DNA of 64,000 nt from Arctopsyche grandis (GCF_051622035.1 NC_135361.1:6329001-6393000); one strand, 5' to 3'; shown: positions 1 through 9,990, counted from the first letter of the stretch. The notes: generated by a model not told the origin, from the sequence alone. Translations and numbers: made by a program.

Positions 1-285
1 ATATGCACAGAGACATCTATGGTCAAATTTGTAAATTTGCAGCATTTTATACAATTCGAGATTGCTGAAAACTCTAGATTTTGCGAGAAAATGACTAAAG
101 TTGCCAATTTGTTGGAACTATTTCAATGAAAATCAGATAAATTGGCAAATTCTAATGGGAAACGATCGACCTAAAGTCACAAATTCAAGGTCTGGCCAGC
201 AGGAATCAGTGAGATATGAACCCGTGACCAAACAATTTAAAGCATTACATGCTAACCACTGATCTATGAATACTGCTGGTTAGTA
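1..285 (-). repeat. tRNA-headed SINE, partial copy (type A), inverted arm
   Basis: Minus-strand copy of the commonest repeat in the window. In its own orientation it has a tRNA-like head (A-box-like GTGGTTAGCATGTAATGC, B-box-like GGTTCATATC), then a unique body whose end here is the block CACAGAGACATCTATGG. It is cut by the window edge. It faces the plus-strand copy at 290-690 head to head, giving a large imperfect palindrome inside an SLC10A7 intron. Confidence 0.75.
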
Positions 286-289
286 AAAA

Positions 290-690
290 TTTGCTTTAAA
301 TAGACTAGTGGTTAGCATATAATGCTTTGAACAGAGTGGGTTCAAATCCCACTGGTTTCTGCTGGCCAGACCTTGTATTTGTGACTCCAGGTCGATCGTT
401 TCCTATCAGAGTTAGCCAATTTATCTGATTTTCATTGAAACGGTTCCAACAAATTGACAACCTTACTCAGTTTCTCGCAAAAGCTCGTGTTTTCGGCAAT
501 CTCGAATTTCGCCGAATTGAATAAAATGTTGCAAATTTACAAATTTGACCATAAATGTCTCTGTGGATGTTAATTGATATGTACTTTGTACAATACTGAT
601 AATATTTGTATCAAATGTACAAGGTTTCTGGCCAAGAAGGTGTATTGGGGTTACCTGTTAGACCTTCTTGGTATAAATTAAAGTTAAAAT
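290..690 (+). repeat. tRNA-headed SINE, near full length (type A)
   Basis: Runs from a tRNA-like head (ACTAGTGGTTAGCATATAAT, then GGGTTCAAATCCC as B box) through the shared body (TTTGTGACTCCAGGTCGATC, AACGGTTCCAACAAATTG, TGTCTCTGTGGATG) to a 3' block TTCTGGCCAAGAAGG and an inverted-repeat-like tail ACCTTCTTGGTATAAATT followed by A-rich DNA. The same parts recur in the same order at 12951, 24452, 49775 and 57575, so this copy serves as a family reference. It looks RNA polymerase III derived; present transcription is unknown. Confidence 0.78.
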
Positions 691-771
691 AAAAAATTAG
701 ATGTATGTTACTCTTGTGTGTTGGATTTCTGCATATCAACATCTGGTTTATTTCTATCTAACACGTTTCAG

Positions 772-2161
772 ACTCATAACAGTTGGTTGTATGCCACCTC
801 CAGTCTCCTCAGCTGTGATTTTGACCCGTGCTGCTGGTGGGAATGAAGCAGCGGCTCTTTTCAACTCAGTAATAGGGTCTTTATTGGGTGTCATTCTAAC
901 TCCCATAATTCTACTGTTTTCAGTAAGTACTCTGTACTTGGTGTGGTGATAAATCGACATGGCAAATCTGATGTGAAGCTTGTCCACAGCTAGGTTCCAC
1001 TACCGTAGTGCCTTTAACCCAATCCGTACTGCAGCTATCCGCAACGGTACTGCTTCCGCTGGGTATCGGACGCATGTTTGCAAGACTGCATGACCTTTCG
1101 AACCCGTCTCCAGTTCGGACCACCTATACGAAGCCTATAATCTTCGGACAGATAGCTCTGTTAGTCGTCATATATACCACATTCTGCGACGCATTTTATG
1201 AGCACGATATGGCAGTCACCGCTACCGATGTCTTAATAACTGTGATTTTAGGTGAAAAATCTCATTTGCTAGTGTAATATAATTTTATTTAACCGTTTGC
1301 CCGCGGCCGTCTTCTATGGAAGCTTTGGGCGACAAGTCTGTAGCGCGGCTGTCTTCCATAGAATTTCTGAACTTTGCACGGGATTTTGAGGCTTATATAC
1401 GCCTATTTCAACTTTTTTAAGGTTCTAAATTGATTGAATATATTACTGAGAGTTGAATGCCATTATTCAATTTGCTTAAAATGAATATATACCAGTCAAC
1501 ATTAGTCTTTTGTGGAACCATACTGAAACCTCGTTTATGTGACGTCACGTCTTCATACAATTATGAAGAATGATTATTTGACAATTAATCCAAAACTACG
1601 AGATATATTATGTATTTTATTGTTTAAAATAATACTTTATGTGTTAATTAACATATCTGGTTACTTGAGTAAATATTAAAATCTGTATTTAAGGTCGAAA
1701 ACTCGATTGCCAAATTCGCGAAAAAGGTGCCACGTACAGGGCTTGTTCGCTATATTTATTGCCGCGGGCAAAGGGTTGTATTTTACAGTGTATAATCTCT
1801 TTTTTTTATTTTTAAAGTCGTATTACTCCAAGCAATACTTAGTGGTTTGAGCTTTTGGATCGCTATTCATCAGTTCACTCCTCAGGATACCGTAGCTGCT
1901 GTATTTTGTTCGACTCATAAGTCTCTCACATTAGGTATAATAGTGTTAAACTAATAATCATGTATGTAATAAGTTGACAGTATAATGTTCTTTCATTTTT
2001 TAACAGGTGTGCCCATTCTCCGGATAATGTATCATGGATTATCGCATGCATCGCGGACAGGACTTCCTCTGCTGATTTATCATCCTTGTCAATTACTCCT
2101 CGGTTCCCTTATTGCACCATCACTAGCAAAGTGGACTAAAGGAAGACGTCTTCCACTCTAG
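772..2161 (+). CDS. SLC10A7: SLC10A7-type sodium/bile acid cotransporter 7, 3' part
   Basis: Partial gene; earlier exons lie left of the window. Exons by splice signals and reading frame: 772-922, 990-1251, 1818-1934, 2007-2161 (stop TAG 2159-2161). The product resembles SLC10 member 7, a multipass membrane protein of the secretory pathway or plasma membrane linked in vertebrates to calcium and glycosylation homeostasis. Visible family signatures are [10 protein letters not shown] plus GGNEAAA in the first exon, a VVPLTQS loop in the second, IYTTFCD near its end, [13 protein letters not shown] across the third/fourth exon junction and [13 protein letters not shown] near the C-terminus. These match the order expected for the second half of the carrier. 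Hydrophobic segments alternate with short loops. Intron phases all agree. The intron 1252-1817 carries a piggyBac-like MITE. A probable poly(A) signal AATAAA lies at 2253-2258. Family assignment is confident; transport substrate is not inferable. Confidence 0.9.
1293..1775 (+). mobile_element. piggyBac-like MITE with TTAA target
   Basis: Terminal inverted repeats CCGTTTGCCCGCGGC at the left and GCCGCGGGCAAAGGG at the right bound 483 bp of non-coding DNA. TTAA (1289-1292) sits directly outside the left end; the right side reads TTGT and has probably mutated. A second copy, inverted, is at 25661-26126 with intact TTAA on both sides. TIRs starting CCC plus TTAA duplications are typical of piggyBac-superfamily elements. 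There is no transposase, so it is non-autonomous. It lies in an SLC10A7 intron. Confidence 0.82.
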
Positions 2162-3215
2162 AAACTCCATACATATCTTAAATATGTCATTGTTTATCCA
2201 ATATTCGATGTGCGTTTTTGTTAATGCCATGTAAATTCATCATATCATTTAAAATAAATGTATTATTTATTGTATTGTTATAATTTTGTTTTACTTCATT
2301 TGTGATGCTTATATTCGATGATGATATTCTCATTGAGAAGGAAGTATGATAGATAATCATTATTTAAAGAAATACTACACTTTTTTATTTTGCTTTGGCA
2401 GTAAGAAGATAAATGCACAATTGTATTGTTTTATTGTGCCGACTCATGAAATTCGTATTAAGACGTTTGTTTGTGCTGAATATTCGTTACAAAACTGATC
2501 CACTAATAAGTATCAAGTTCTAGTGTTTGTTCTCGGACAATGAAACGTGGTATAAAATAGACATGTAGATATTAATAATGATAGTATTGTTGCTTGAATG
2601 GAAAACGGAATTTTTAGAATCGAAGAAACAGTCGGTAGGTAGATGTAGTCGTTTGTCGCAAGCAGCCATGATGATTTTGAATATCAATTTATTAAATTAC
2701 ATATATTAATTGGCGTTGATTGGTCGGTGAGTGCCGATATCTTATTGGCCGGCAAGAGTCGATCAGCAATTGGTAGACTAGATTTGCCCAAATATGCTGA
2801 CTTACGACAGCAAATTAATGATGTTATCAATGAATAGTGAACTGGAGCACCATCAAGGGTACAAAATATATTCGGTAATGTAACAGGCAGTGGCGTATTT
2901 AGTTTTTTTCATATAAAAGGTGGGTTCGGTGATTATTCCACAAGGCGATTCCCTACACGTCACTAAAATCTCGATCACGGAACGTCTGGCACCCAAAAAC
3001 TCCATTCATCGAGAGTTATTCACACCAACTAGCATACTAACGAGAATTCGAGTTCCAGATATTCCGTATTCGCGATTTTCATGGCAACGATTGTCGTGTG
3101 CACTATCACAATGTGCGAAATAATCCGTTTATCAAAAGTTGCTACAATACTTCGGCCTATATATTTGAGCCACACCTGGTACAGGGCTCTTATTTTTTTA
3201 ACTTTTGTGGCGTCG
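2162..3215. other. intergenic, SLC10A7 3' UTR then nothing recognised
   Basis: Contains the SLC10A7 3' UTR and a probable poly(A) signal near 2253. The rest is AT-rich. Short ORFs at 2920-3123 and 3098-3406 have no family resemblance and the second runs into the LTR, so they are not called. GGTTCGGTGATTA near 2923 recurs at 9771, suggesting an older repeat. Confidence 0.5.
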
Positions 3216-3219
3216 CCCT

Positions 3220-3941
3220 TGTAGGAATCTCGTCACCGCAATCGAAACATCTATTGCGATGGAGAATACATTTCTCACGCTCAACCATTGACGTCATCTT
3301 GAGTCAAGAAAATTCCACCCCAACAAATCAAGCAGAACGACGCGAAGTCAAAGAACACCTGCAACCATTAAAGTGCACAAATAACAACTACATTGTAACC
3401 CATTGAACAAACATCCAGACTCACTGGAACAAAGGATGATAAAAACTAAATCGAGTGGAACGACGCCACATATTCGAGAATATTCCACCCTAACAACGAA
3501 ACCACATTCCTCGCATAACTTGCACACGTAAACACCACCTGCGGTTCTCAGAATCAATCGCCAGTAAAGTCACGTGGAACCCCAAAAACAATATAAAAGG
3601 AGATCCAACCCAGACAACTTCAGTCAACACACAGCAGCAGACCAGTCAACAGGCAGCAGCCACCACGACAGCAGTCGACATCCAGCATCTGACCAGCTAC
3701 CACTACACTACCCTACAATGGAAGAACGCTTGCAACTCAGCCGGATCCAGAGCAACGACACATTGCAGATCCAGCAGCCATCACGACACCAAGTCAACAG
3801 CCAATAGCCGCTTCGAGAAAACTTCCTCAAATATTCTAATACACTTGTACAATATTTAGGCAAACAATAAAACAACTTAAAACAAGCACAACAGTGTTTC
3901 GTTAGGCTGGGATACGGTCAACACTTCCTACCCCGCCTACA
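3220..3941 (+). mobile_element. solo LTR, 722 bp, with 4-bp target duplication CCCT
   Basis: Starts TGTAGGAATCTCGTC and ends CTTCCTACCCCGCCTACA, i.e. the 5'-TG...CA-3' form of an LTR with short inverted ends (TGTAGG/CCTACA). CCCT precedes (3216-3219) and follows (3942-3945), a perfect 4-bp duplication, so the boundaries are firm. A TATA-like ATATAAAAGG near 3591 fits an LTR promoter. Two more copies occur at 5731-6386 (minus) and 9991-10675 (plus). No internal gag/pol sequence is attached, hence solo LTR. A 4-bp duplication fits Gypsy or BEL/Pao retrotransposons. Confidence 0.85.
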
Positions 3942-3945
3942 CCCT

Positions 3946-4565
3946 CTTTACGTCTTCCACACACACGATTAATATTGTAGCGGCTCTAGGAAATGGTCGA
4001 GTTTCAGTCACCATTCTGCGAGGAACCAGCTCGGCCATGTGAGTTTGCCGCGATTTTACTTCCTTTCCTCCCGCGTGTTTTCAACAATTCCGTCGTTTTA
4101 CTTCGTACGCCCATCCATAATATGAATGTGGACGGCGCCAATGACCAATAATTAAATTGGTATTCCTGTTTCCGGCCGTAGATTAATCCCGCCAGGTAAA
4201 CCCGAGAACGACAGTATCAGACGGCAGCCAGACCCATCTTCAATTTGGTCATCAGCCCCGTTCCAGACTGCGTTGATCACGAGAGTTGTAGATATCGGGA
4301 AAAAAACCGGGGGGACGATAAAAAAATTAAAAGTATTAAAAACTGTATTGATTCACATTTTTAATGCTATTGAGAATGTGAATCAATAGCATTAAAGCTA
4401 TATGCGTCTTCGTCCTTGTCGCTCTGACTTCCTAGATTCTGGGAATTACTTAGGTTGTACTTGACAAATAATAACTGTTGGCTGCCCTGCTGTAGGTAAC
4501 AAAAGGACAACCATTTTTTAAGTCGTGACAAAAATATTTTAAATCAATATATAATTTTCAAACGG
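3946..4565. other. intergenic, no gene seen
   Basis: No coding region is supported. The stretch 3960-4310 is GC-richer than its surroundings and may be an old transposon fragment. A short inverted repeat at 4343-4396 (TTGATTCACA... and ...TGTGAATCAATAGCATTAAA) can form a hairpin. Confidence 0.4.
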
Positions 4566-4715
4566 AGTCTGGGTCACTGCATCGAAAGTCGAAAGACTAA
4601 AAGAATGTATGCATGGTAAACGGACTATTTCACATATCGTCATAAAAATCGCGAAAAAATTTCGATCTTTCGACATTCGCTCAAGTCACTTTCGATGTAG
4701 TAACGGTCACCGAGT
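4566..4715. mobile_element. small inverted-repeat element
   Basis: Left end GGTCACTGCATCGAAAGTCG and right end CTTTCGATGTAGTAACGGTC are imperfect inverted repeats, with GCATGGTAAACGG inside. The same terminal motif (TCACCGCATCGAAAGTCG) and GTTTACCATGC recur at 44816-45170, so this is a member of that family. Confidence 0.5.
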
Positions 4716-4716
4716 A

Positions 4717-4937
4717 AAGGTCTGTTCATACCTATCCAGCACGTCCCGTATCCTGCAGGTGTCATGCAAGTGCGGATAGTATTCTTTGGTACATTCTATA
4801 TGGACGCGCATGAATGCGTTAATGCGCATGCGCGAATGGAGTATGAATACGTCCACATAATGTACCAAAGAATACTATCCGCACTTGCAGGGTACCTGCA
4901 GGATACGGGTCGTGCTGAATAGGTATGAACAGACCTT
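4717..4937. mobile_element. foldback element with ~88-bp arms
   Basis: The left arm (from AAGGTCTGTTCATACCTATC to TATGGACG at 4805) is the near-perfect reverse complement of the right arm (CGTCCACATAATGTACC to GGTATGAACAGACCTT). A ~45-bp loop with CATGCGC palindromes separates them. Such structure with no coding content is a foldback MITE. ORFs on both strands here are shadows of the palindrome. Confidence 0.75.
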
Positions 4938-5020
4938 AAAAAGCCCAAAACCGGAATACTTGGAAGTACATACGGAATACTTGGAAATACATATGTACAT
5001 ATATTCAAGAAAGGGATCTA

Positions 5021-5390
5021 CGCGACGAGCTAGAATGTTAAATTACAGAAAATACAAATATCGGAAGGCAAAGATCTTAAGTCGAAAGATCAAAAAAAAA
5101 GGGTGCATGGTAAACGGTACATACTCACTTAATTTGCGCGAGCAGGATACAAAAGGAACAAGAGGAACAGGCTTTTCCTCCCGTATTCTGCGCGCGCACA
5201 TTAATACTGGAGGAAAAGCCTGTTCCTCTTGTTCCTGTTGTATCCTGCTCGCGCAAATTAAGTGAGTATGTACCGTTTACCATGCACCCTATTTTTTTGA
5301 TCTTTCGACTTAAGATCTTTCGATTTTCGATCTTTGCCTTCCGATATTTGTGTTTTCTGTAATTTAACATTCTGTCTCGTCACGGCGACC
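5021..5390. mobile_element. foldback element with ~165-bp arms
   Basis: Near-palindromic. Left arm includes AGAATGTTAAATTACAG, TATCGGAAGGCAAAGATC, GTGCATGGTAAACGGTAC and GCGCGAGCAGGATACAAAAG; the right arm repeats these in reverse complement (TACCGTTTACCATGCAC, GATCTTTGCCTTCCGATA, CTGTAATTTAACATTCTG). The centre reads TCCCGTATTCTGCGCGCGCA. The inner motif CAGGATACAAGAGGAACAGG is shared with the MITEs at 38200 and 44912. Apparent ORFs on both strands are translations of this palindrome. Confidence 0.8.
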
Positions 5391-5477
5391 GGTTCTACTC
5401 ATAGATGTAGAATAACCTAGATATGCCATTACATACAAATTTCGTTGGAGATCTTGTCGCCACTAACTGAGGGGTGT

Positions 5478-5720
5478 TTTCCTCCCGTATTAATGTGCGA
5501 GCACAGAATACAGGAGGAAAAGCATGTTCCTCTTGTTCCTGTTGTATCCTGTTCGCGCAAATTAAGTGAGTAGGTACGTGAGTTTGTACCATTTACCATG
5601 TACCATTTTTTTTTTTTTGATCTTTCGACTTAAGATCTTTCGATTTTCGATCTTTGCCTTCCGATATTTGTGTCTTCTGTAATTTAACATTCTGGCTCGT
5701 CACGGAGACCGTCAAGAAAG
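5478..5720. repeat. second copy of the foldback right arm
   Basis: Repeats the centre and right arm of the 5021-5390 element (TTTTCCTCCCGTATT, GGAGGAAAAGCATGTTCCTC, ATCTTTGCCTTCCGATATTT, GTAATTTAACATTCTGG) with a handful of differences. The left arm is missing, so this is a partial tandem duplication or a truncated insertion. Confidence 0.7.
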
Positions 5721-5730
5721 AGTTTGATCT

Positions 5731-6386
5731 TGTAGGCGGGGTACTATGTGTGTTGACCGTATCCCGGCCTAACGAAACACTGTTGTGCTAGTTTTATAAA
5801 GTTTTATTGTTTGCCTATGGTTGTACAAAGGTATGGTATTTGTGGGCAAAAGTATGTCGTTCAGCGGTCTCTGGATATGGTAGAGTGTCGCTGGCTCGGC
5901 ATTCAGCTATGTTCAGAAGGTCTCTGGATGCGGCAGTGTGTTGCTGGCTCGTTGTTCGGCTATGTTCGGAAGGTCTCTGGATACGGCAGTGTGTTGCTGG
6001 CTCGTCCGGCTGGTTGATCTTCCAAGTCCGCGTAGTGTAGTGGTGGCTGGTCAGGAGCTGTATGTTGACTGGTCTGCTGCTGTGTGTCGACTGGCGTTGT
6101 TTGGGTTGTACCTCCTTTTATAGTGTTTCTGGAATCGCCTGACCGATGGTGGTGGTTTGTTGATGCGTAAGAAAGGAATGCACTCTTGTCGAGGCGTAGA
6201 ATTTTCTGGAACGCTTGATGGAAGTGGTCGTACGAGCATTTAGTTGTTGATGCGTACAAGAGGAATGCACTTTCGTCGAGGCGTAGTATTTTCTGGAATG
6301 CTTGATGCTGTTCCGCTCGATGTATTTTGTTGTTGCGGAATATTCTCGAAGGTTTCGATGACGATGACGACGACGAGATTCCTACA
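5731..6386 (-). mobile_element. solo LTR, 656 bp, inverted copy, target duplication ATCT
   Basis: Reverse-oriented member of the family at 3220. On the plus strand it opens TGTAGGCGGGG and closes ACGAGATTCCTACA. ATCT lies at 5727-5730 and again at 6387-6390, a perfect 4-bp duplication. Small ORFs inside it (5807-6259) are not genes. It is shorter than the 3220 copy because of internal deletions. Confidence 0.85.
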
Positions 6387-6640
6387 ATCTAAAATGTGTG
6401 TAAAATTTAGATCTAAAATGTGTGTGGATAACGATTCTAGCTATTTTTGCAATTGACTACTTTTAAGCAGTAACGTATGAACACACGGGCAAGGAATGAA
6501 CGAGCACAAGTAAGAAATTTTTACGAGTGGAACACGCGCCTCATAATTTTAATCGGCGGATCGAAATATTATGGAAATGAATATTTTCATCGGTGGATAT
6601 ATAGTTGAAAAGGCGTTCTAAAATATAACCGAAATATTAT
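6387..6640. repeat. short direct repeat and AT-rich spacer
   Basis: CTAAAATGTGTGT occurs at 6389-6401 and at about 6413-6425 next to the LTR end. The remainder is AT-rich upstream DNA of the acidic-protein gene. Confidence 0.4.
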
Positions 6641-6649
6641 AAGGGGGAA

Positions 6650-6977
6650 CGGGACGGAAAAACGTAACGGAGGGATGCGTGGCGGTTGGGGGAGAGCGAT
6701 CGAGCGTCCCGGAAGGCGCGCGGGTCGTCTATGGTGCAGCGTGAGCGAGCCGGCGTGGGCTTTGGTTTCGTTTCGCTGCCGTCCTTTCGCCGGTCGCCGG
6801 TTTCCGCGCCGGGCTCAGCGTCGAGCTCAGCGTCGAGCGCCATTTAATTCGGCCGAGCAACGCTTGGGAGAGAGCGAGCGAGCGAGCGAGCCGGCGAGAG
6901 CGCACATCGGCAGAGAGAGAGCGAGACGGACTGCACCACGCCGAGTGGATTGCTTTCGCGCGTGATCTTGAGCTCGC
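6650..6977 (+). promoter_or_regulatory. GC-rich promoter/5' leader of acidic-protein gene
   Basis: This stretch is much richer in G+C than its flanks and contains GAGC/GAGA runs (GAGAGAGCGAGCGAGCGAGC near 6869-6888, GAGAGAGAGCGAG near 6911). In insects GAGA-type runs are common in core promoters and 5' leaders. No TATA box is obvious. The region ends at the first ATG of the downstream exon. The ORFs across it on both strands lack family similarity and are treated as leader sequence. Confidence 0.55.
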
Positions 6978-8068
6978 ATGAGACGGCGTCCGGCCGGCCG
7001 TCGCTCCGAAGAAGAATCCTCGGTGTCAGAGATGGCCGACGAACCTGAAGACTTCAACGACTCTGGCGAGGACTGGACTCCGGACGCAGCGCCCCCCGCG
7101 CCCGTCACGGTACGCGCCCCCTCCCCTCTCCCCTACCCCCTACCCCACAAGCCTCCCCCCACGCCCCACTCCCCACTCCCCACACCCCACACCTAACCTC
7201 CATCTCCCGCCATGTCCATTTTCACTTTGTAATGTTACAATCGGCACTCCCCCTACCTGCCTTATCTAACTCTAATCGACCTGTCCATATTCTATACCGA
7301 AGATAAGATTATATGAGTACATATATATATATGTCTGCAGTATCTATATTTTGGTTTCTTTATAGGGTGGAGGTCGTGGTGGAGGCCGCAAGAGAGCGAT
7401 CAAACCGGTGATTAACAATACCCAAAAGAAAAAACGGAAGAAGTCCACGTCCGAGGAGAGCGAGCCGGAAGACGAGGAGGTGGAGCCGGAAGAAGGGGAC
7501 GAAGACGTGGAGGACGAGTCCGACGAGGATAAGAATGGCTCCGACGGGAATAAATCCGACTCTGAGCAGTCTAAAGACGTTCCGAAGCATTACCATGTAA
7601 CATATTCCATTCCACTGATCAAAGTCAAACTTCCAATTGCATGTACTAATCTGTTTACTTGTGTTGTGTTTTCAGTCTGGGAATTTCGTGCTGTTAAAGA
7701 GCGACGTCAAGTGGGACGGTGGTGCCGTCACATCTAAACTGGAAGATTTATTTTTATGGAAAATCGACGGTAAAGCACTGCTTCAGAAGTATGTGCCGAT
7801 GGCGTCCAACGGAAAGACTCTCCACAAATGTACATGCGTCGTAAGTGAAGCCGTCCCCCCCCCACCTTCCGATTCGGGTCTCGGGATTTTTTTTTATATA
7901 CTAATGGAGTTTCTTGTTGTGTTTCAGTATTCGGGATGGAACGTGGATCATCGCGAAAACTACTATCCGATCACGGAAATTTTGGATAAGAATCCCAAGA
8001 CAGACACTAAGGAAATTTGCGTCGCCCTAAACCTAGATGACCTTGTAAAAGTTAAAGACAAACATTAA
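6978..8068 (+). CDS. unnamed acidic nuclear-type protein (222 aa)
   Basis: Exons 6978-7109, 7366-7596, 7676-7840 and 7928-8068 (stop TAA) join in phase to 222 codons. I do not recognise the family. The N-terminus is acidic (MADEPEDFNDSGEDW). Next come a Gly/Arg/Lys patch (GGGRGGGRKR), a basic run with a nuclear-localisation look (KKKRKK), and a long Glu/Asp/Ser stretch over roughly residues 60-115. The C-terminal third is ordered and cysteine-poor: GNFVLLKSDVKWDGG, LFLWKIDGKALLQKY, YSGWNVDHRENYYPI. This part looks like a small conserved globular domain, so the gene is probably real and conserved. Two starts are possible: 6978, or the in-frame ATG at 7032 with a better context (GAGATGG), giving 204 residues; the latter seems likelier. 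The composition suggests a chromatin or nucleic-acid associated protein, which is inference only. Poly(A) signal near 8503. Confidence 0.82.
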
Positions 8069-8500
8069 TGGAGCGTCGCTTAGATTGGACGTCGGCAACC
8101 TCTTTGACTCCGCATACACTCGAGAGTGCCATCTTACATTTAATAATATAGTTCTCGACGAATTCAAACATTTTGACTACTATCTATCTAACCACCGAAG
8201 AAAAAATCTCATCGATCCAGATCTGAATGTATATTTTAAGAATCATTCCTCCACCCCCGTCTAGTGGGTTGTTCAAATGCACTTGAAGGGTGTGCGAGTT
8301 TAGGGTTGTTTCATTTAGATGTTAAGAGTAAATACAAAATATTTTCTGTTCCGAAAGAGAATGTCTCGTTTTAAGTAATTTTACCAAACCTAACTTTTTA
8401 AATTGGTATGTGTATTATCATTTCTTTAATGCGTATTTTCCAGTATAAGTAATTTGTAAGATTTAGATTTTGTAAGCTTGTTTTTCAAACATTTATGTTC

Positions 8501-8540
8501 TTAAATAAATAAGTAAATAATTCATATGGTATTTTATTTA
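8501..8540. terminator. facing poly(A) signals of two convergent genes
   Basis: AATAAATAAG around 8503 is the probable poly(A) signal of the plus-strand acidic-protein gene. TTTATT at 8532-8537 (AATAAA on the minus strand) probably serves TSR3. The signals are about 30 bp apart, so the two transcripts likely overlap at their 3' ends. Confidence 0.55.
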
Positions 8541-8598
8541 ATGACTCCCATATAAATAACAAAAATATATTATACATCTTATAAAATAAAAGCAAAGA

Positions 8599-9464
8599 TC
8601 ATTCGCTGCACTCCTCGGAGCCTTCACTCTCCGAAGATGAAATCATAAGTCTATCGTCGTGGACCGGCTTCGGTTGGTTGAGATACTTCTGTTGTTCTTC
8701 TACAACGCTACTACTATCAGTACACTTAGAGTACGATTCCAAAAGTTCACCGTTCAAAGAAAGAAACGAATGTCCCCAAGAAAACTTAGACAAATAGAAC
8801 TCGGCCTCTTGCTTATGACCTGTAATAAATTTCATTAAGTAACATACAAAAGATGAATCAATAAGTTTCATTCAGTTTAACCTGTTATATACATGGTGGC
8901 TGCTATCGCTTCTACGCAGGTGAGCTTGCAGGGTTTTCCATAGTTGACGGGATTGGCAGCTACTAAAAAAGGTAACAGTCTCGGATACGGAGTGCGCATT
9001 TTGTGGAAAGGAGTTTCGTCTATTTTAGCCCACGAGCAATCTACAACGGCGATGCCGTTGGTTTCGATTATTTGCCGGTCGTTTGGTGATATGCATTGGG
9101 TGCCTACGGGTGTTAGCACTAATCCTGGAAATCTGTTAAATGATTGCAATTTTTAGTAATAATAAAATTGTTGAATTATGAATTTCTTCTGATAGTACCT
9201 TTGCCCTAGTTTGAGAGTTTTTATCAAGTTGTGTCTGGAAAGTTTTCTGCCAGAACATTTTTTGGGATCGCAGTGGTTGAGGTCCCACATGGCTACCGGG
9301 AATTGCGGTTGCACTATTTGAGGCTCTTCGTCTGAATTGTTTTCGTTGCTACTGTCGCTATTGTTTCCTTCCAATTCTGTGGCCCTTTCGGCGTACTGCA
9401 TGGTGGACTTGGAGGGGCGTGCGTTCCCCTTTTTGCGATAGCATTTTTCCTTATTTCTTTTCAT
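8599..9464 (-). CDS. TSR3: 18S rRNA aminocarboxypropyltransferase TSR3
   Basis: Exons (minus) 9464-9199, 9132-8882 and 8819-8599 join to 245 codons. TSR3 transfers the aminocarboxypropyl group of S-adenosylmethionine to a hypermodified pseudouridine of 18S rRNA, a late small-subunit maturation step. After a basic, Ser/Asn/Glu-rich N-terminus (1-50) come family signatures: [19 protein letters not shown] (about 57-75), [52 protein letters not shown] and [16 protein letters not shown]. These run in the order of the RLI-like N-terminal motif and SPOUT-like core of the family. The C-terminal acidic Ser-rich tail ([13 protein letters not shown]) is variable in relatives. The exon 2 acceptor was set by reading frame: using ATTTCC rather than the later AG keeps GQRFPGLVL intact. 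Converges on the acidic-protein gene. Confidence 0.95.
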
Positions 9465-9729
9465 CCCGAATCGCTTGAAATGTCTATTCGGATAATTATA
9501 TAAAACTAAATGTATATATTGAGTTTAATCCGTCATCATGGTAAATTTTTGAGGTTATGTATTTTGATTTGACATTCGTATTTTGTTTAAAATGTTGGCC
9601 CTAATACTGGCCATACTCTTTATGGCGTTTATTTTTAATAATACAATATTAGGGGTTGGAGTCATCAAGTCGTAGTGTTTTTGGAATTTCTCAATTGTAT
9701 CTTAATTACTGTTTTACCTATAAGGGCTA

Positions 9730-9990
9730 TCTATATATAAAATTGAATGTCTGTGTGTGTGTGTCTTGAGGTTCGGTGATTACTAGTCAAATGTGAACCG
9801 ATCACAGGACAACTGGTCGCTCTAGATCGGTCACACGTGATCACCCGTCACACTAAAACTGGTCACGAGAAAACTGGACACACCCTAAAATCGGTCAACC
9901 AGTTTTCTCGTGACCGATTTTAGGGTGTGACCATTTTTCTCGTGACCAGTTTTAGGGTGTGGCCAGTTTTCTCATGACCAGTTTTAGTGT
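9730..9990 (+). mobile_element. Helitron-like 5' end plus tandem/inverted repeats
   Basis: Preceded by A, TCTATATATAAAATTGAATG begins at 9730 and runs into TCTGTGTGTGTGTGTC, the form of many insect Helitron 5' termini. From 9838 to 9990 follow diverged copies of a ~40-bp unit (CTCGTGACCAGTTTTAGGGT), at least one inverted (TCACGAGAAAACTGGACACA), able to form a hairpin. No 3' Helitron end is visible; the solo LTR begins directly after. Confidence 0.5.

Noticed and set aside
4796..5592. Cluster of 65-126 aa ORFs with near-identical proteins on opposite strands
   Set aside because: Reading of palindromic foldback DNA; no splice or start context.
5807..6259. Overlapping ORFs with C/V/L-rich products
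   Set aside because: Inside the minus-strand solo LTR; the same region in the 3220 copy does not keep the frame.
9124..9132. Alternative TSR3 exon 2 acceptor at the AG nearer GATTAGTG
   Set aside because: It shifts the frame and destroys GLVLTPVGT; the upstream AG keeps the family motif.
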